From Gammaproteobacteria bacterium (GTDB taxonomy: Bacteria > Pseudomonadota > Gammaproteobacteria > Pseudomonadales > Azotimanducaceae): a DNA stretch of 64,000 nucleotides. Positions 8,468-16,697 of the stretch are shown here, piece by piece. Location: assembly GCA_026708185.1 (NCBI GenBank), contig JAPOVK010000037.1, positions 1 to 64,000 of the forward strand, read 5' to 3'. The notes below the pieces were generated by a model. It was not told the origin of the DNA, did no database searches, and saw nothing but the letters and a program-made list of their open reading frames with translations. Every line of letters begins with the position of its first letter. Within the stretch, counting starts at the first letter, position 1. The position numbers were made by a program, and so were the translations under genes.

Positions 8468-9267
8468 AGATCGAGATATCGACACCACGCATGCTCGCCG
8501 AAGTCGACGAACACGGCATCGGCCGCATGGTGTTCAACAATCCGACTAAGCGCAACGCGCTGTCGCTCGACATGTGGCAAGGCGTCGCCGACATCCTTGG
8601 AGCTTTCGAGGCCGACGATGGCGTGCGGGTGGCCGTGATGTCCGGCGCCGGGGGCAAGTCGTTCGTCTCGGGCGCCGACATCAGCGAGTTCGACTCCAAG
8701 CGCTCGAATGCCGAGCAGCGCCGCGAATACGGCCGCATCTCCGCGCGCGGCGGCCGGGTGCTCGCGACGTTCCGCAAACCTCTCATCGCCGAGATCACCG
8801 GCTACTGCATCGGCGGCGGCCTGGCCACGGCCCTCAACGCCGACATCCGCTTCGCGACACCGGATTCGACCTTTGGCATTCCGGCGGCGAAGCTCGGTCT
8901 CGGCTACCAGTACGGCGGTCTCGCGAAGCTCGCGCGCGTGGTCGGGCCGTCGCGGGCGCGTGACATCCTGATCTCCGCGCGCTTCCTCGATGCCGATGAA
9001 GCGCTCGCCATCGGGCTCATCAACTTCATCGTCCCGCGCGAGGAGATCGCCGGGCGGGTGACCGAATACGCGCAACGCGTCGCCGCCAATGCGCCGCTCA
9101 CCGTTCGGGCGGCGAAAGCGGCCGTGGACGCATGGGAGGACGGCGCATCGACCGATGATCTGGCGAACGTCCAGGCGATGGTGGATGCGTGTTTCGAATC
9201 CGACGACTACCGCGAGGGCCGGCGCGCCTTCGCCGAGAAGCGCAAGCCGGTGTTTCGCGGCATCTGA
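8464..9267 (+). CDS. Enoyl-CoA hydratase/isomerase superfamily protein
   Basis: This 267-residue crotonase-fold protein has the CoA-binding/oxyanion segments FVSGADISEF and EITGYCIGGGLATAL. The region that normally carries the two catalytic glutamates reads FGIPAAKLGLGYQYGG, with Ala where the first Glu is expected and no second Glu. Simple enoyl-CoA hydration is therefore doubtful and another crotonase reaction is likely. It is translationally coupled to the lyase upstream (ATGA) and to the sialidase downstream (TGATG). Confidence 0.87.
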   Translation: MKIEISTPRMLAEVDEHGIGRMVFNNPTKRNALSLDMWQGVADILGAFEADDGVRVAVMSGAGGKSFVSGADISEFDSKRSNAEQRREYGRISARGGRVLATFRKPLIAEITGYCIGGGLATALNADIRFATPDSTFGIPAAKLGLGYQYGGLAKLARVVGPSRARDILISARFLDADEALAIGLINFIVPREEIAGRVTEYAQRVAANAPLTVRAAKAAVDAWEDGASTDDLANVQAMVDACFESDDYREGRRAFAEKRKPVFRGI

Positions 9268-10310
9268 TGGGCCTTGTCGACGTCTACGCGGCGGGTGAGG
9301 AGGGCGTTCACACCTACCGGATCCCGGCGCTCGCCGTAACCTGCCAAGGGACGCTGCTCGCCTTCGCGGAGGCGCGGCACGATGGCCCGGGCGATGCGGG
9401 CGACATCGACCTCGTCGTGCGGCGCAGTACGGACCACGGTCGCAGTTGGAGTGCTTCGACCACGGTCTGGGACGACGGCGGGAACACCTGCGGCAATCCG
9501 GCGCCCGTTGTGGACGCGACGACCGGTCGCGTTGTCCTGCCGATGACGTGGAATCACGGCGGGGATCTCGAGCGCGACATCATCGCCGGCCGCAGCAGGG
9601 AACCGCGGCGGGCGTACGTCACCGCGAGCGACGACGACGGCGTGACATGGGCGCAGGCGCGTGAATTGGCGGAACTCCGACAACCGCAGTGGGGCTGGTA
9701 CGCCACCGGCCCCGGCAACGCTATCCAGATCGGCCACGGCCGGTACAAGGGACGAATCGTTGCGCCGGCGAACCATTCGGACCGGACGGGCGAAGGCCAC
9801 TTCTACCGGGCGCACGTGATCTGTTCGGACGATGCCGGCGAGTCGTGGTTCCTAGGCGGTGTTGCCGGTCCGGCCACCAACGAGTCCGCGGTCGCGGAAC
9901 TCGGCGACGGCTCGTTGCTGCTCAACATGCGCTCCTACGCGGGCCGGAACCGCCGGGCGCTTTCGGTGAGCTGGGACGGCGGTGCGACCTGGTCGGCGCC
10001 GCAACTGCACGAGGCGCTCGTCGAACCGGTGTGCCAAGCCAGCATGATCCGCGCAAGCCCGGACGGCCACCTGTTGTTCTCGAATCCGGACTCCGAGACG
10101 GCGCGCGAGTGCCTGACCGTTCGCTCAAGCGCCGACGACGGTCGCACCTGGCACTGGGCCAAGGTGGTCTACGCCGGCTCGGCGGCGTACTCGTCGGTGG
10201 CCGTTCTGCCGGACGGGAGGGTCGGCATCCTTTTCGAGCGCGACCGCACCACGCGGATCTCGTTCGCCGCGTTCAGTCTCGAGGAACTGATAGCATCGCC
10301 GCTTCCTTAA
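9267..10310 (+). CDS. Sialidase/neuraminidase family protein (BNR repeats)
   Basis: A 347-residue six-bladed propeller protein. The N-terminal YRIPAL matches the sialidase F/Y-R-I-P motif carrying the first catalytic arginine. Five Asp-boxes (S-x-D-x-G-x-x-W) are visible: STDHGRSWS, SDDDGVTWA, SDDAGESWF, SWDGGATWS and SADDGRTWH. There is no signal peptide with this start; ATG 9267 shares its A with the preceding stop. A cytosolic sialidase would act on imported sialosides, or this may be one of the many BNR homologues with other substrates. Its coupling to CoA-lyase genes is unexpected. Confidence 0.85.
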   Translation: MGLVDVYAAGEEGVHTYRIPALAVTCQGTLLAFAEARHDGPGDAGDIDLVVRRSTDHGRSWSASTTVWDDGGNTCGNPAPVVDATTGRVVLPMTWNHGGDLERDIIAGRSREPRRAYVTASDDDGVTWAQARELAELRQPQWGWYATGPGNAIQIGHGRYKGRIVAPANHSDRTGEGHFYRAHVICSDDAGESWFLGGVAGPATNESAVAELGDGSLLLNMRSYAGRNRRALSVSWDGGATWSAPQLHEALVEPVCQASMIRASPDGHLLFSNPDSETARECLTVRSSADDGRTWHWAKVVYAGSAAYSSVAVLPDGRVGILFERDRTTRISFAAFSLEELIASPLP

Positions 10311-10325
10311 GTCACCCGCTTGAGC

Positions 10326-11072
10326 ATGGCTGAACGCATCTACACGGCGTGTGTGCTGATCATCGGCAACGAGATCCTGTCTGGGCGCACCCAGGACGCC
10401 AACCTGAACCACATGGCGACCGTGCTCGGCGAGTCCGGCGTGCGCGTCCGCGAGGCGCGCGTCATCCCCGATGTCGAGGACGTCATCATCGACACGGTCA
10501 ACGAGGTCCGGGCTGCCTTCGACTATGTTTTGACCACCGGCGGCATCGGTCCCACCCACGACGACATCACGGCCGATTGCATCGCCAAGGCCTTTGGCGT
10601 TCCGCTGGTGATGAGCGAGGAGATCGCCGTGCGCATCCGCGGCCGTCCTGCGCCGGCCGAGGTCATGGCATCCCGGCTGCTCATGGCGAGAGTCCCCGAA
10701 GGGGCGACGTTGATCGACAACCCGACCGGCGGCCCGCAGGGGTTCCAGATGGGCAACGTCTACGTCATGGCCGGCATTCCGTCGGTCATGCGCGCGATGT
10801 TGTCGACGATTGTCTTCGAGGGCGGGGCGGTCGTCCGCTCGCGCTCGGTGGCCGCGTACCTAGGCGAGAGCCAGGTGGCGACCGGACTGACGGCCATCCA
10901 GGACGAGCACCCGGCGATCGACATCGGCAGCTACCCGTTCATGCGCGCCGACCGCTACGGTACGACGCTCGTACTCCGGGGCACGGACGAGACCGAACTC
11001 GACGCCGTCCTCGCCGAGGTCAAGCAGTTGATTGTCGATGCGGGTGGAACGCCTGAACCCGTGGCGGAATGA
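10326..11072 (+). CDS. CinA-like/molybdopterin-binding domain protein (competence/damage-inducible A family)
   Basis: A 248-residue protein with a MoaB/MogA-fold domain: ACVLIIGNEILSGRTQDANL, VLTTGGIGPTHDDITADCIAKAFG, and NPTGGPQGFQMGNVYVMAGIP. It lacks the C-terminal nicotinamide-nucleotide amidase domain of full CinA, like the short form common in proteobacteria. In full-length CinA this domain is linked to ADP-ribose/NAD metabolite hydrolysis; the role of the short form is less clear. No strong ribosome site is visible. The start is ATG 10326, 15 bases after the sialidase stop. Confidence 0.85.
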   Translation: MAERIYTACVLIIGNEILSGRTQDANLNHMATVLGESGVRVREARVIPDVEDVIIDTVNEVRAAFDYVLTTGGIGPTHDDITADCIAKAFGVPLVMSEEIAVRIRGRPAPAEVMASRLLMARVPEGATLIDNPTGGPQGFQMGNVYVMAGIPSVMRAMLSTIVFEGGAVVRSRSVAAYLGESQVATGLTAIQDEHPAIDIGSYPFMRADRYGTTLVLRGTDETELDAVLAEVKQLIVDAGGTPEPVAE

Positions 11073-11091
11073 ACCAGCTTAAGGAGAGAAC

Positions 11092-11808
11092 ATGGATCTA
11101 GCGGGCAAACGCGCAATCGTCCTCGGCGGCACGTCGGGCATCGGTCTTGCGACGACGCGCCAACTCGAGGCTGCGGGGGTGACGGTCACCGCCGGCAGCC
11201 GCTCGCCGGCCAATGTCGAAAAGGCGAAGGCCGTGACCGGTGATGCGGTCACGTTCCGCACGATCGACGTCCTCGACCGGGAGGCGCTCACGGCGCTCTT
11301 CGAAGAGCACCACGGTTACGACATCCTCGTGAACGCCGCCACCGGTGGCGAACGTGCCTCGGGCCCCTTCCTCTCGATGGACCTCGACGGTTTCCAGGGC
11401 TCGTTCCGCAAGCTCTGGGGATACACCAACAGCGTCAGGCTCGGTACCGAACACCTGGCCGAGGACGGGGCGATCACCCTGGTGAGCGGCTACCCCGCGC
11501 GCAAGGCGCGGCCTGGATCGCTCGCCATCTCGACCGTCGGCAATGCCGTGGAAGGCTTCGTCAGGGCGTTGGCCCCCGAGATCGCGCCGCGCCGCATCAA
11601 CGTCGTCTCGCCGGGCATCATCGACACGCCCATGTTCGCCGTCCAGGGCGATGCCCGGCAGCAGTTCCTCGACGGCGCCACGCGCGACATGCTGATCAAG
11701 CGGGCGGGGACGGCCGACGAATGCGCCGCCGCGATCCTGTTCACGCTGCAGAACGACTACATGACCGGCGGGCGCATCGACATCGACGGGGGTGCCACGC
11801 TGCCTTAA
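11092..11808 (+). CDS. SDR family protein lacking the YxxxK catalytic pair
   Basis: A 238-residue short-chain dehydrogenase with a good AAGGAGAG ribosome site. The Rossmann motif GGTSGIG, the NAA motif (LVNAATGG) and the C-terminal TGGRIDIDGG are all present. Where the active site YxxxK should be, the sequence reads SGYPARKARPGSLAISTVGNAVEGF. By alignment to the usual Y-x-x-x-K-A-A-V-E-G, Tyr and Lys are replaced by Ile and Gly. It may be a non-catalytic or altered-mechanism homologue. The substrate is unknown. Confidence 0.8.
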   Translation: MDLAGKRAIVLGGTSGIGLATTRQLEAAGVTVTAGSRSPANVEKAKAVTGDAVTFRTIDVLDREALTALFEEHHGYDILVNAATGGERASGPFLSMDLDGFQGSFRKLWGYTNSVRLGTEHLAEDGAITLVSGYPARKARPGSLAISTVGNAVEGFVRALAPEIAPRRINVVSPGIIDTPMFAVQGDARQQFLDGATRDMLIKRAGTADECAAAILFTLQNDYMTGGRIDIDGGATLP

Positions 11809-11854
11809 CACGGACTGTTGTTCGACCACCGGCCCCGACTCAGTCGTAGCCATC

Positions 11855-12643
11855 GTGGCACTCATCGACGGGCTGATCATGCTCGCCTTCCTGGTGGCGA
11901 TCGTGGGCGCGCTGGCTCTCGTGGCGCGAAAAGATCCGGGCATTCACGACGCTGGCGGTGTACATCGGGGCGGCTTACGTGGCGCTCGGGATCGCCGGAA
12001 TGGCGTTGCAAGGGGGCCCGGACATCCCCACGCTCGGTGGCGCCTTGGGTTTCGCACTCGAGTTCGTATCCGTGATGACATTCACGGCGGTCGGCGCGCA
12101 TTGTTGCGTGCTCGCCGGTTGGCGCCCGTTCGCATCGCCGATCGGACGTACGCTGCCCCAACCGGCGACTCCAGCGGTCGGATTGTCAGCGCGCCTGGTA
12201 CTGGTCGGGCTGTTTGTCGCGGCTTGGGCCGGCTACAGCGAATTGCTGTTTTGGGCCTTCTCACCCGAACTGTCCGAACGCGTCGTTCGTGCCTGGGGGT
12301 TGGACGGCGATGACGCCGCGGAGGTCCTGACCCCCGGCGGTGTGGCGCTACTCGGCTGGGTGGCGGTGGGCGAGGAGTTGGTGTTTCGGCTTGGCATCCA
12401 GAACTACCTCGCGAACGCCTGCAACTGGTGGGGTCGGAAATACTGGCTGGCGATCGGCGCGACCTCGGCCCTCTGGACACTCGGCCATGCCGACATTCTG
12501 GATCCCGACTGGGTCAAGTTTCTGCAGATCTCCCCGCCGGCATGGCGCTCGGCTGGTTGTTCAGGAAGCACGGCGTCGAGAGCTGCATCGCCGTGCACGC
12601 CCTGTTCAACGTCCTCCCGCCATACTCGCTCGCGCTGCCTTGA
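11855..12643 (+). pseudogene. CPBP intramembrane metalloprotease, two compensating frameshifts
   Basis: Three frame segments together make one CPBP (CAAX protease/Abi) protein. Frame A starts at GTG 11855 (VALIDGLIMLAFLVAIVGA). Near 11921-11930 the reading must shift by one extra base into REKIRAFTTLAVYIGAAY. Near 12535-12540 one base is missing, and reading continues as GMALGWLFRKHGVESCIAVH. All three CPBP motifs survive across the frames: EELVFR, WTLGH, and HALFN. The protein has several hydrophobic helices. The +1 and -1 errors nearly cancel, so this is either a recently broken gene or assembly indels. Role unknown; relatives process membrane proteins or give bacteriocin immunity. Confidence 0.75.
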
Positions 12644-12647
12644 GCGG

Positions 12648-13466
12648 CTACCGCGACGGCCGCTCGTCGCAGAGCACAGCGACGCGATGCAGTTCGCGCA
12701 CCTCGTTGCCGAAATCCGGTACCGCCGAGTGTTGCACGCACCGGTTGTCCCAGATCGCAAGCGTTCCGGGCTCGTAGCGCACCCGCGCCTGGTAGCGCGT
12801 GCGCGTACAGTGCTCGGAGAGGAACCTGATGATGGCGCTGCTCTCGCCGCGCGGCAGACCGGCGATACGCCGCGTGAAGCCCTGGTTCACGTAGAGCGCC
12901 TTGCGGCCGGTCTCCGGGTGCCGAATGACCACCGGATGGGTCGCGGGCCGCCGGATCTCTTCGATGTTGAAGTTGCGGCCGTCGTGCTCCGCGTCCAACG
13001 GCTCGAGGAACGCCTTCATGCCATCGGACAGATCCTCGTAGGCCCGGTACTGGGAACAGAACAGCGTATCGCCGCCGACCGACGGCACCTTGCGCGCATG
13101 CAGCATGGAGATCTTCGGCGGAATCACCTTCCAGCTCACGTCCGAGTGCCATCCCTCGGCCGTGCCCGGACGTTCGGGATCGGACCGGATCATCAGCACG
13201 TCGTCGAAGCCCGGCACCGTGGGCGAGTAGCCGTGGATGTCGAGCTTGCCCCAGCGCAGGCCGAAGGCGCGCAAGCCGTCATCCGTCAGGTGCTCCTGGC
13301 CGTGCAGCGCGATGGCGCTGTATTGCATCAGCAACGCGTGAACGGCGGCAAAGCCGTCGTCGTCCAACGACGCCACGTCGATGCCCCGCACTTCGGCGCC
13401 CAAGGCACCGCTCAATGGACGCACGTCGAGGTCGAGTTCCTGTAGGACAGCCGCTGGCTCCGCCAC
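12648..13466 (-). CDS. TauD/TfdA-family Fe(II)/2-oxoglutarate dioxygenase
   Basis: A 272-residue dioxygenase. The iron ligands are in WHSDVSW (H-x-D), and the distal histidine lies in the C-terminal GTLAIWDNRCVQHSAV block, followed by the 2-oxoglutarate-binding arginine near RELHRVAV. The start is GTG 13466 (VAEPAAVLQELDLDV), preceded by AGAGGGGA. Taurine, sulfonate or aryloxyalkanoate are classic substrates; nothing here decides between them. It is divergent from the esterase at 13609 with a 142-bp shared promoter region, and ends four bases after the CPBP gene on the opposite strand. Confidence 0.88.
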   Translation of the reverse strand: MAEPAAVLQELDLDVRPLSGALGAEVRGIDVASLDDDGFAAVHALLMQYSAIALHGQEHLTDDGLRAFGLRWGKLDIHGYSPTVPGFDDVLMIRSDPERPGTAEGWHSDVSWKVIPPKISMLHARKVPSVGGDTLFCSQYRAYEDLSDGMKAFLEPLDAEHDGRNFNIEEIRRPATHPVVIRHPETGRKALYVNQGFTRRIAGLPRGESSAIIRFLSEHCTRTRYQARVRYEPGTLAIWDNRCVQHSAVPDFGNEVRELHRVAVLCDERPSR

Positions 13467-13608
13467 GGTATTCCCCTCTTTTGGCTGGTCGTCTGGTCGG
13501 GTGATCGTATCGCAAAGCGATTTGCTAGCCGTCACCGTTTCGGCAACAGACCGGACGCGGTAAGGTCGCTTGGTCGTTGAATGAGACTGTAGGGTGGGTG
13601 GAGTACGC
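13467..13608. promoter_or_regulatory. Divergent promoter region between dioxygenase and esterase
   Basis: The 142-bp gap separates two genes transcribed away from each other, so promoters for both should lie here. A short inverted repeat, ATCGCAAAGCGAT, is visible near 13507-13519. No confident -35/-10 pair was recognised. Confidence 0.4.
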
Positions 13609-14601
13609 ATGAGCACAGGCTTCTCGAGGCGGCGCTTCGTGATCGCAACCGGGCTGTTCGCCGGTTACGCGTCGGCAATGGAGGTCGAGAACTACCGTCG
13701 GCTAGGGTTGGATCGCCCGTTCACCGACAGCCCGTTCGACAGGGAGGTCAACGGGCGCAGCAACATGGAGATCATGGATGCGCTGAACGTCCCGGAGGAC
13801 GCCCAATACAACCCCTGCGAGGAAGCGTTTCCGGGCGATGACGTCCCCCGTGGCGAGGTCCGTCAGTTCCCCGGCTGGGACCAAACGGACATCTTCCCGG
13901 GAACGGTCCGCGATGTCTCGATCTACGTCCCGAGCCAAATCACGAATGCCAGCGAACCGAACGTGATCGTGTTCAACGACGGCCTTGCCTATGCCGACGT
14001 GACGGGTGCGGTACGGGCTCCGCTGGTACTCGACAGCCTGATCCACGCGGGCCAGATTCCTCCGACGGTGGGCGTGTTCGTCATGCCAGGACGTATGAAG
14101 GGCACCGACCCTGCCGGGCTGAGTCCGCAGCGCAGCCTCGAGTACGACAGCCTGACGGACGACTATGTGCGGTTCGCGAAGTCCGAACTGTTGCCGTTCG
14201 TGGAGCGGGAGGTCGGGGCCAAGCTCTCGGCCAATCCGGCGAAGCGCATGATCGTGGGCATTTCGAGCGGCGGAATCTGCGCCTTCAATGCCGCCTGGCA
14301 CGATCCGACATGCTTCGGGCGTGTACTCAGCCACTGCGGCTCGTTCGTCAACATCCGGGGCGGCCACAACTACCCGTACCTGGTGAAGTCGACGCCTCGC
14401 AAGCCGATCCGCGTCGTGCTCACAAGCGGGGCCAGGGACGCCAACATCATCGTCGGCAACTGGCCGCTCGCCAACAGGATGATGGCCGCCGCCCTCGAAT
14501 ACGCGGGTTACGAGTCGCAGTTCGTGTTCGGCGAAGGCGGGCACAGCCTCAACCACGGCGGTGCGATCTTCGCTGATTCGCTGCGCTGGCTGAACGGTTG
14601 A
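13609..14601 (+). CDS. Tat-exported alpha/beta-hydrolase esterase (enterochelin esterase/esterase D-like)
   Basis: A 330-residue protein starting MSTGFSRRRFVIATGLFAGYASA, whose SRRRFV plus hydrophobic stretch looks like a twin-arginine signal. The mature part is an esterase-D/Fes-type hydrolase: nucleophile Ser in GISSGG, catalytic Asp expected in the VVLTSGARDANI region, and His in GEGGHSLNHGG. Such enzymes cleave siderophore, feruloyl or other esters. No siderophore genes are nearby, so the substrate is open. ATG 13609 was chosen over the upstream GTG-type start because the signal begins immediately. Confidence 0.85.
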   Translation: MSTGFSRRRFVIATGLFAGYASAMEVENYRRLGLDRPFTDSPFDREVNGRSNMEIMDALNVPEDAQYNPCEEAFPGDDVPRGEVRQFPGWDQTDIFPGTVRDVSIYVPSQITNASEPNVIVFNDGLAYADVTGAVRAPLVLDSLIHAGQIPPTVGVFVMPGRMKGTDPAGLSPQRSLEYDSLTDDYVRFAKSELLPFVEREVGAKLSANPAKRMIVGISSGGICAFNAAWHDPTCFGRVLSHCGSFVNIRGGHNYPYLVKSTPRKPIRVVLTSGARDANIIVGNWPLANRMMAAALEYAGYESQFVFGEGGHSLNHGGAIFADSLRWLNG

Positions 14602-14787
14602 AGCCTGACTTACATGGAAGATGCGCCAAGGGAACGAAGTGACCGCAGGTGCAGCTTTCATGTAAGGACGGCGGGGCCTTGGGCCGGAGGCGGACCCGCG
14701 CACAGCGGAGCGAAGCGCGGGTTAGGCCCTGGGGCGCTTACAGGGCCACCACGGACTCTTGTGCGGGTTGCCGTTAGATGTGTTATA
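14602..14787. repeat. Intergenic nested inverted repeats
   Basis: No gene is seen here. A 12-base imperfect inverted repeat pairs 14609-14620 with 14655-14666 (11 of 12 match, core CTTACATG/CATGTAAG). A second GC-rich hairpin pairs CCCGCGC (14695-14701) with GCGCGGG (14715-14721), enclosed by outer GGGCCT/AGGCCC arms. The second resembles the hairpin region at 29368-29460. It may act as terminator or REP-like element. Confidence 0.6.
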
Positions 14788-14815
14788 GGTACCCGTACTA
14801 GACATTACGGTTACC
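14788..14815. promoter_or_regulatory. Operator-like inverted repeat upstream of the VapB-type antitoxin
   Basis: Two 13-base arms, 14788-14800 and 14803-14815, match in 10 of 13 positions (core GGTA-CCGTA) around a two-base centre. They end five bases before the antitoxin start codon. VapB-type antitoxins usually repress their own operon by binding such palindromes, so this is a likely operator overlapping the promoter and ribosome site. Confidence 0.55.
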
Positions 14816-14819
14816 CATA

Positions 14820-15065
14820 GTGAAAACGACTATCGAGATTGCCGATGATCTGGCTGGCAAGGCCAAGGCGCACGCCGCCCGCGAGAACATCACGTTACGT
14901 GCGCTGGTCGAACGTGGCCTGCGCATGGCAATCCAGGCTGACCAGTCGCAAGAGCCCTTCACGCTGCGGGACGCCTCCGTTGGCGGTCGCGGCCTGCAAC
15001 CCGGATTTCGGGATGCGGACTGGGCACGCCTTCGCGCGGCGGCTTACGAGGATCGAGGCGGGTGA
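14820..15065 (+). CDS. VapB-type antitoxin
   Basis: An 81-residue protein beginning MKTTIEIADDLAGKAKAHAARENITLRALVERGLR, the ribbon-helix-helix fold of the VapB/DUF2191 antitoxin family. The C-terminal part (residues about 50-81, acidic and aromatic) would bind and neutralise the toxin. It starts at GTG, and its stop overlaps the start of the PIN toxin by four bases, the normal arrangement for a type II toxin-antitoxin operon. Autoregulation is suggested by the palindrome immediately upstream. Confidence 0.85.
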   Translation: MKTTIEIADDLAGKAKAHAARENITLRALVERGLRMAIQADQSQEPFTLRDASVGGRGLQPGFRDADWARLRAAAYEDRGG

Positions 15066-15496
15066 TCGCGGTCGACACGAACATCCTCATCTACGCGCAC
15101 CGCAGTGACGTCGAATGGCATGCGCAAGCGCGTGCCCACATCAGCTCGCTCGCAGAAGGACGCGTCAATTGGGGAATCCCGTGGCCATGCGTGCACGAGT
15201 TCCTGGCGATCGTGAGCCATCCCCGTATCTACGACCCGCCATCGACCATCGCCGATGCGGCGGACCAAGTGGATGCTTGGCTGGCATCGCCCGTGGCGGC
15301 GCTGCTGGGCGAGACAGAGCAGCATTGGGACGTGCTGAAGGACGTGCTCTTTGCCGGCCGCGTGCGAGGCCCGGTGGTGCACGACGCTCGTGTCGCGGCG
15401 ATCTGCATGGCTAACGGCGTGACCGAGTTCTGGACGGCGGACCGAGACTTCAGCCGCTTTCCCAAGCTCGCCGTTCGAAACCCGTTGCAAGACTGA
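15062..15496 (+). CDS. VapC-type PIN-domain ribonuclease toxin
   Basis: A 144-residue PIN-domain protein. The acidic metal-binding residues are visible: Asp in VDTNIL (residue 4), Glu in the VHEFLAIV segment, Asp in VVHDARVAAI and Asp in WTADRDF. VapC toxins cleave tRNA or rRNA; the target here is unknown. It starts at GTG overlapping the antitoxin stop. Length and motif order are intact, so the pair is probably functional. Confidence 0.88.
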   Translation: MIAVDTNILIYAHRSDVEWHAQARAHISSLAEGRVNWGIPWPCVHEFLAIVSHPRIYDPPSTIADAADQVDAWLASPVAALLGETEQHWDVLKDVLFAGRVRGPVVHDARVAAICMANGVTEFWTADRDFSRFPKLAVRNPLQD

Positions 15497-15552
15497 GCCG
15501 CTTGCAGGCCGGCGTCGCAACCCGCGTTGCCCGACCGAGACCGGATGTATAC

Positions 15553-16572
15553 ATGGCCACGATGATCGAGACGTTAGTTGGCAACGGGGCAGCGGGACGA
15601 GCCGAAGAGGGTGCGGTCGGAACGGACGCCCCGATCGCCGAGCCGTTCGGCGTGGTTCTCGCTCCCGGCGGCGGATTGGTCTTCTGCGACCTCGGCAATC
15701 ACCGCGTCTGTCATGTTGACCCGGTCTCGCGGCTGCTCTCGGTCCTGGCGGGAAACGGTGAAGCGGGTATGGGTGGTGATGGCGGCCCCGCCCGCGAGGC
15801 GACGATGCAGCAACCCTACGAGGTGCGTTTCGACCCCGGCGGCAACCTGTACATCGTGGACATGGTGGGACAAGCGATCCGCCGGGTCGACGCCGTGACG
15901 GGGACCATCGAGACCATTGCCGGCGCCGGCGAGGCGGGCTTCGGCGGCGATGGCGGGCCGGCCAAGCGGGCCCTGTTCCGCCAACCGCACAGCATCGAGG
16001 TCGCGCCGGACGGCGCGATCTTCGTCGCCGACATCGGCAACCACCGGTTGCGCCGGATCGACCCGGCGACGGGCGTCATCGAGACTTTCGCCGGCACGGG
16101 CGAAGCAGCGCCGACCGTCAACGGGGCCGGCATTCTCGCGACGCCGCTAAATGGCCCGCGCACGCTGGCTTTCGATGCCGAAGGCGATCTCTTCCTGACG
16201 TTGCGGGAAGGCAACGCGGTCTACCGGATCGACATGCGAGACCGCACCATCCACCACGTCGCCGGCACCGGTAAACCCGGCTACTCCGGCGACGGCGGCG
16301 ACGCGAAGGCCGCCGATCTCGCCGGGCCCAAGGGCATCTCGGTCGACACCGCGGGAGTCTATATCGCCGATACGGAGAGCCACACGATCCGCCGCATCGA
16401 CCGAGCCTCCGGCGTGATCACGACCGTCGTTGGCACAGGCAAGCGCTTCGACGGCGCGGACGGCGACCCGCTTGCCTGTGGGCTCGCGCGGCCACACGGC
16501 GTGTTCGTCGCGCCGGACGGGCGACTGTTCATCGGCGATACGGACAACCACCGGGTTCGGCGGTTGCTCTAG
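15553..16572 (+). CDS. NHL-repeat beta-propeller protein
   Basis: About 339 residues made of repeated NHL-type blades: LGNHRVCHVDPVSRLLSVLAG, VGQAIRRVDAVTGTIETIAG, IGNHRLRRIDPATGVIETFAG, and TESHTIRRIDRASGVITTVVG, each followed by a G-GDGG turn. There is no signal peptide or transmembrane helix with the ATG at 15553, so it is probably cytosolic. The frame opens upstream to 15502, but that segment is Arg-rich and lacks family similarity. Relatives include SMP-30-like lactonases and protein-binding propellers; no catalytic residues identify a reaction. Confidence 0.85.
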   Translation: MATMIETLVGNGAAGRAEEGAVGTDAPIAEPFGVVLAPGGGLVFCDLGNHRVCHVDPVSRLLSVLAGNGEAGMGGDGGPAREATMQQPYEVRFDPGGNLYIVDMVGQAIRRVDAVTGTIETIAGAGEAGFGGDGGPAKRALFRQPHSIEVAPDGAIFVADIGNHRLRRIDPATGVIETFAGTGEAAPTVNGAGILATPLNGPRTLAFDAEGDLFLTLREGNAVYRIDMRDRTIHHVAGTGKPGYSGDGGDAKAADLAGPKGISVDTAGVYIADTESHTIRRIDRASGVITTVVGTGKRFDGADGDPLACGLARPHGVFVAPDGRLFIGDTDNHRVRRLL

Positions 16573-16697
16573 CAGGGCACGTCGCTCCCGGCCAAACGCA
16601 CGATGGCAAGATCGTTGCAGAAGGTCTGCAACAATGCGATCCTCTAGCTGTTTTTTGATAAGTATTTCCGTGACTTGATCGTTTAGGATATCGTTTC
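16573..16697. other. A/T-richer intergenic region upstream of the Fic gene
   Basis: A 7-bp-stem hairpin GTTGCAG-AAGGT-CTGCAAC lies at 16614-16632. A run of six T is at 16651-16656, too far downstream to make a normal terminator. The composition is clearly more A/T-rich than the surroundings, and TTGATA at 16655-16660 may be part of a promoter for the Fic gene, but no -10 box at proper spacing is convincing. Confidence 0.4.

Noticed and set aside
11958-13445. A 495-residue plus-strand protein
   Set aside because: Only its first part is CPBP protease; the rest is the antisense of the TauD dioxygenase reached after a frameshift.
16614-16656. Intrinsic terminator after the NHL gene
   Set aside because: The T-run is 18 bases from a weak 7-bp stem, not the required adjacency.
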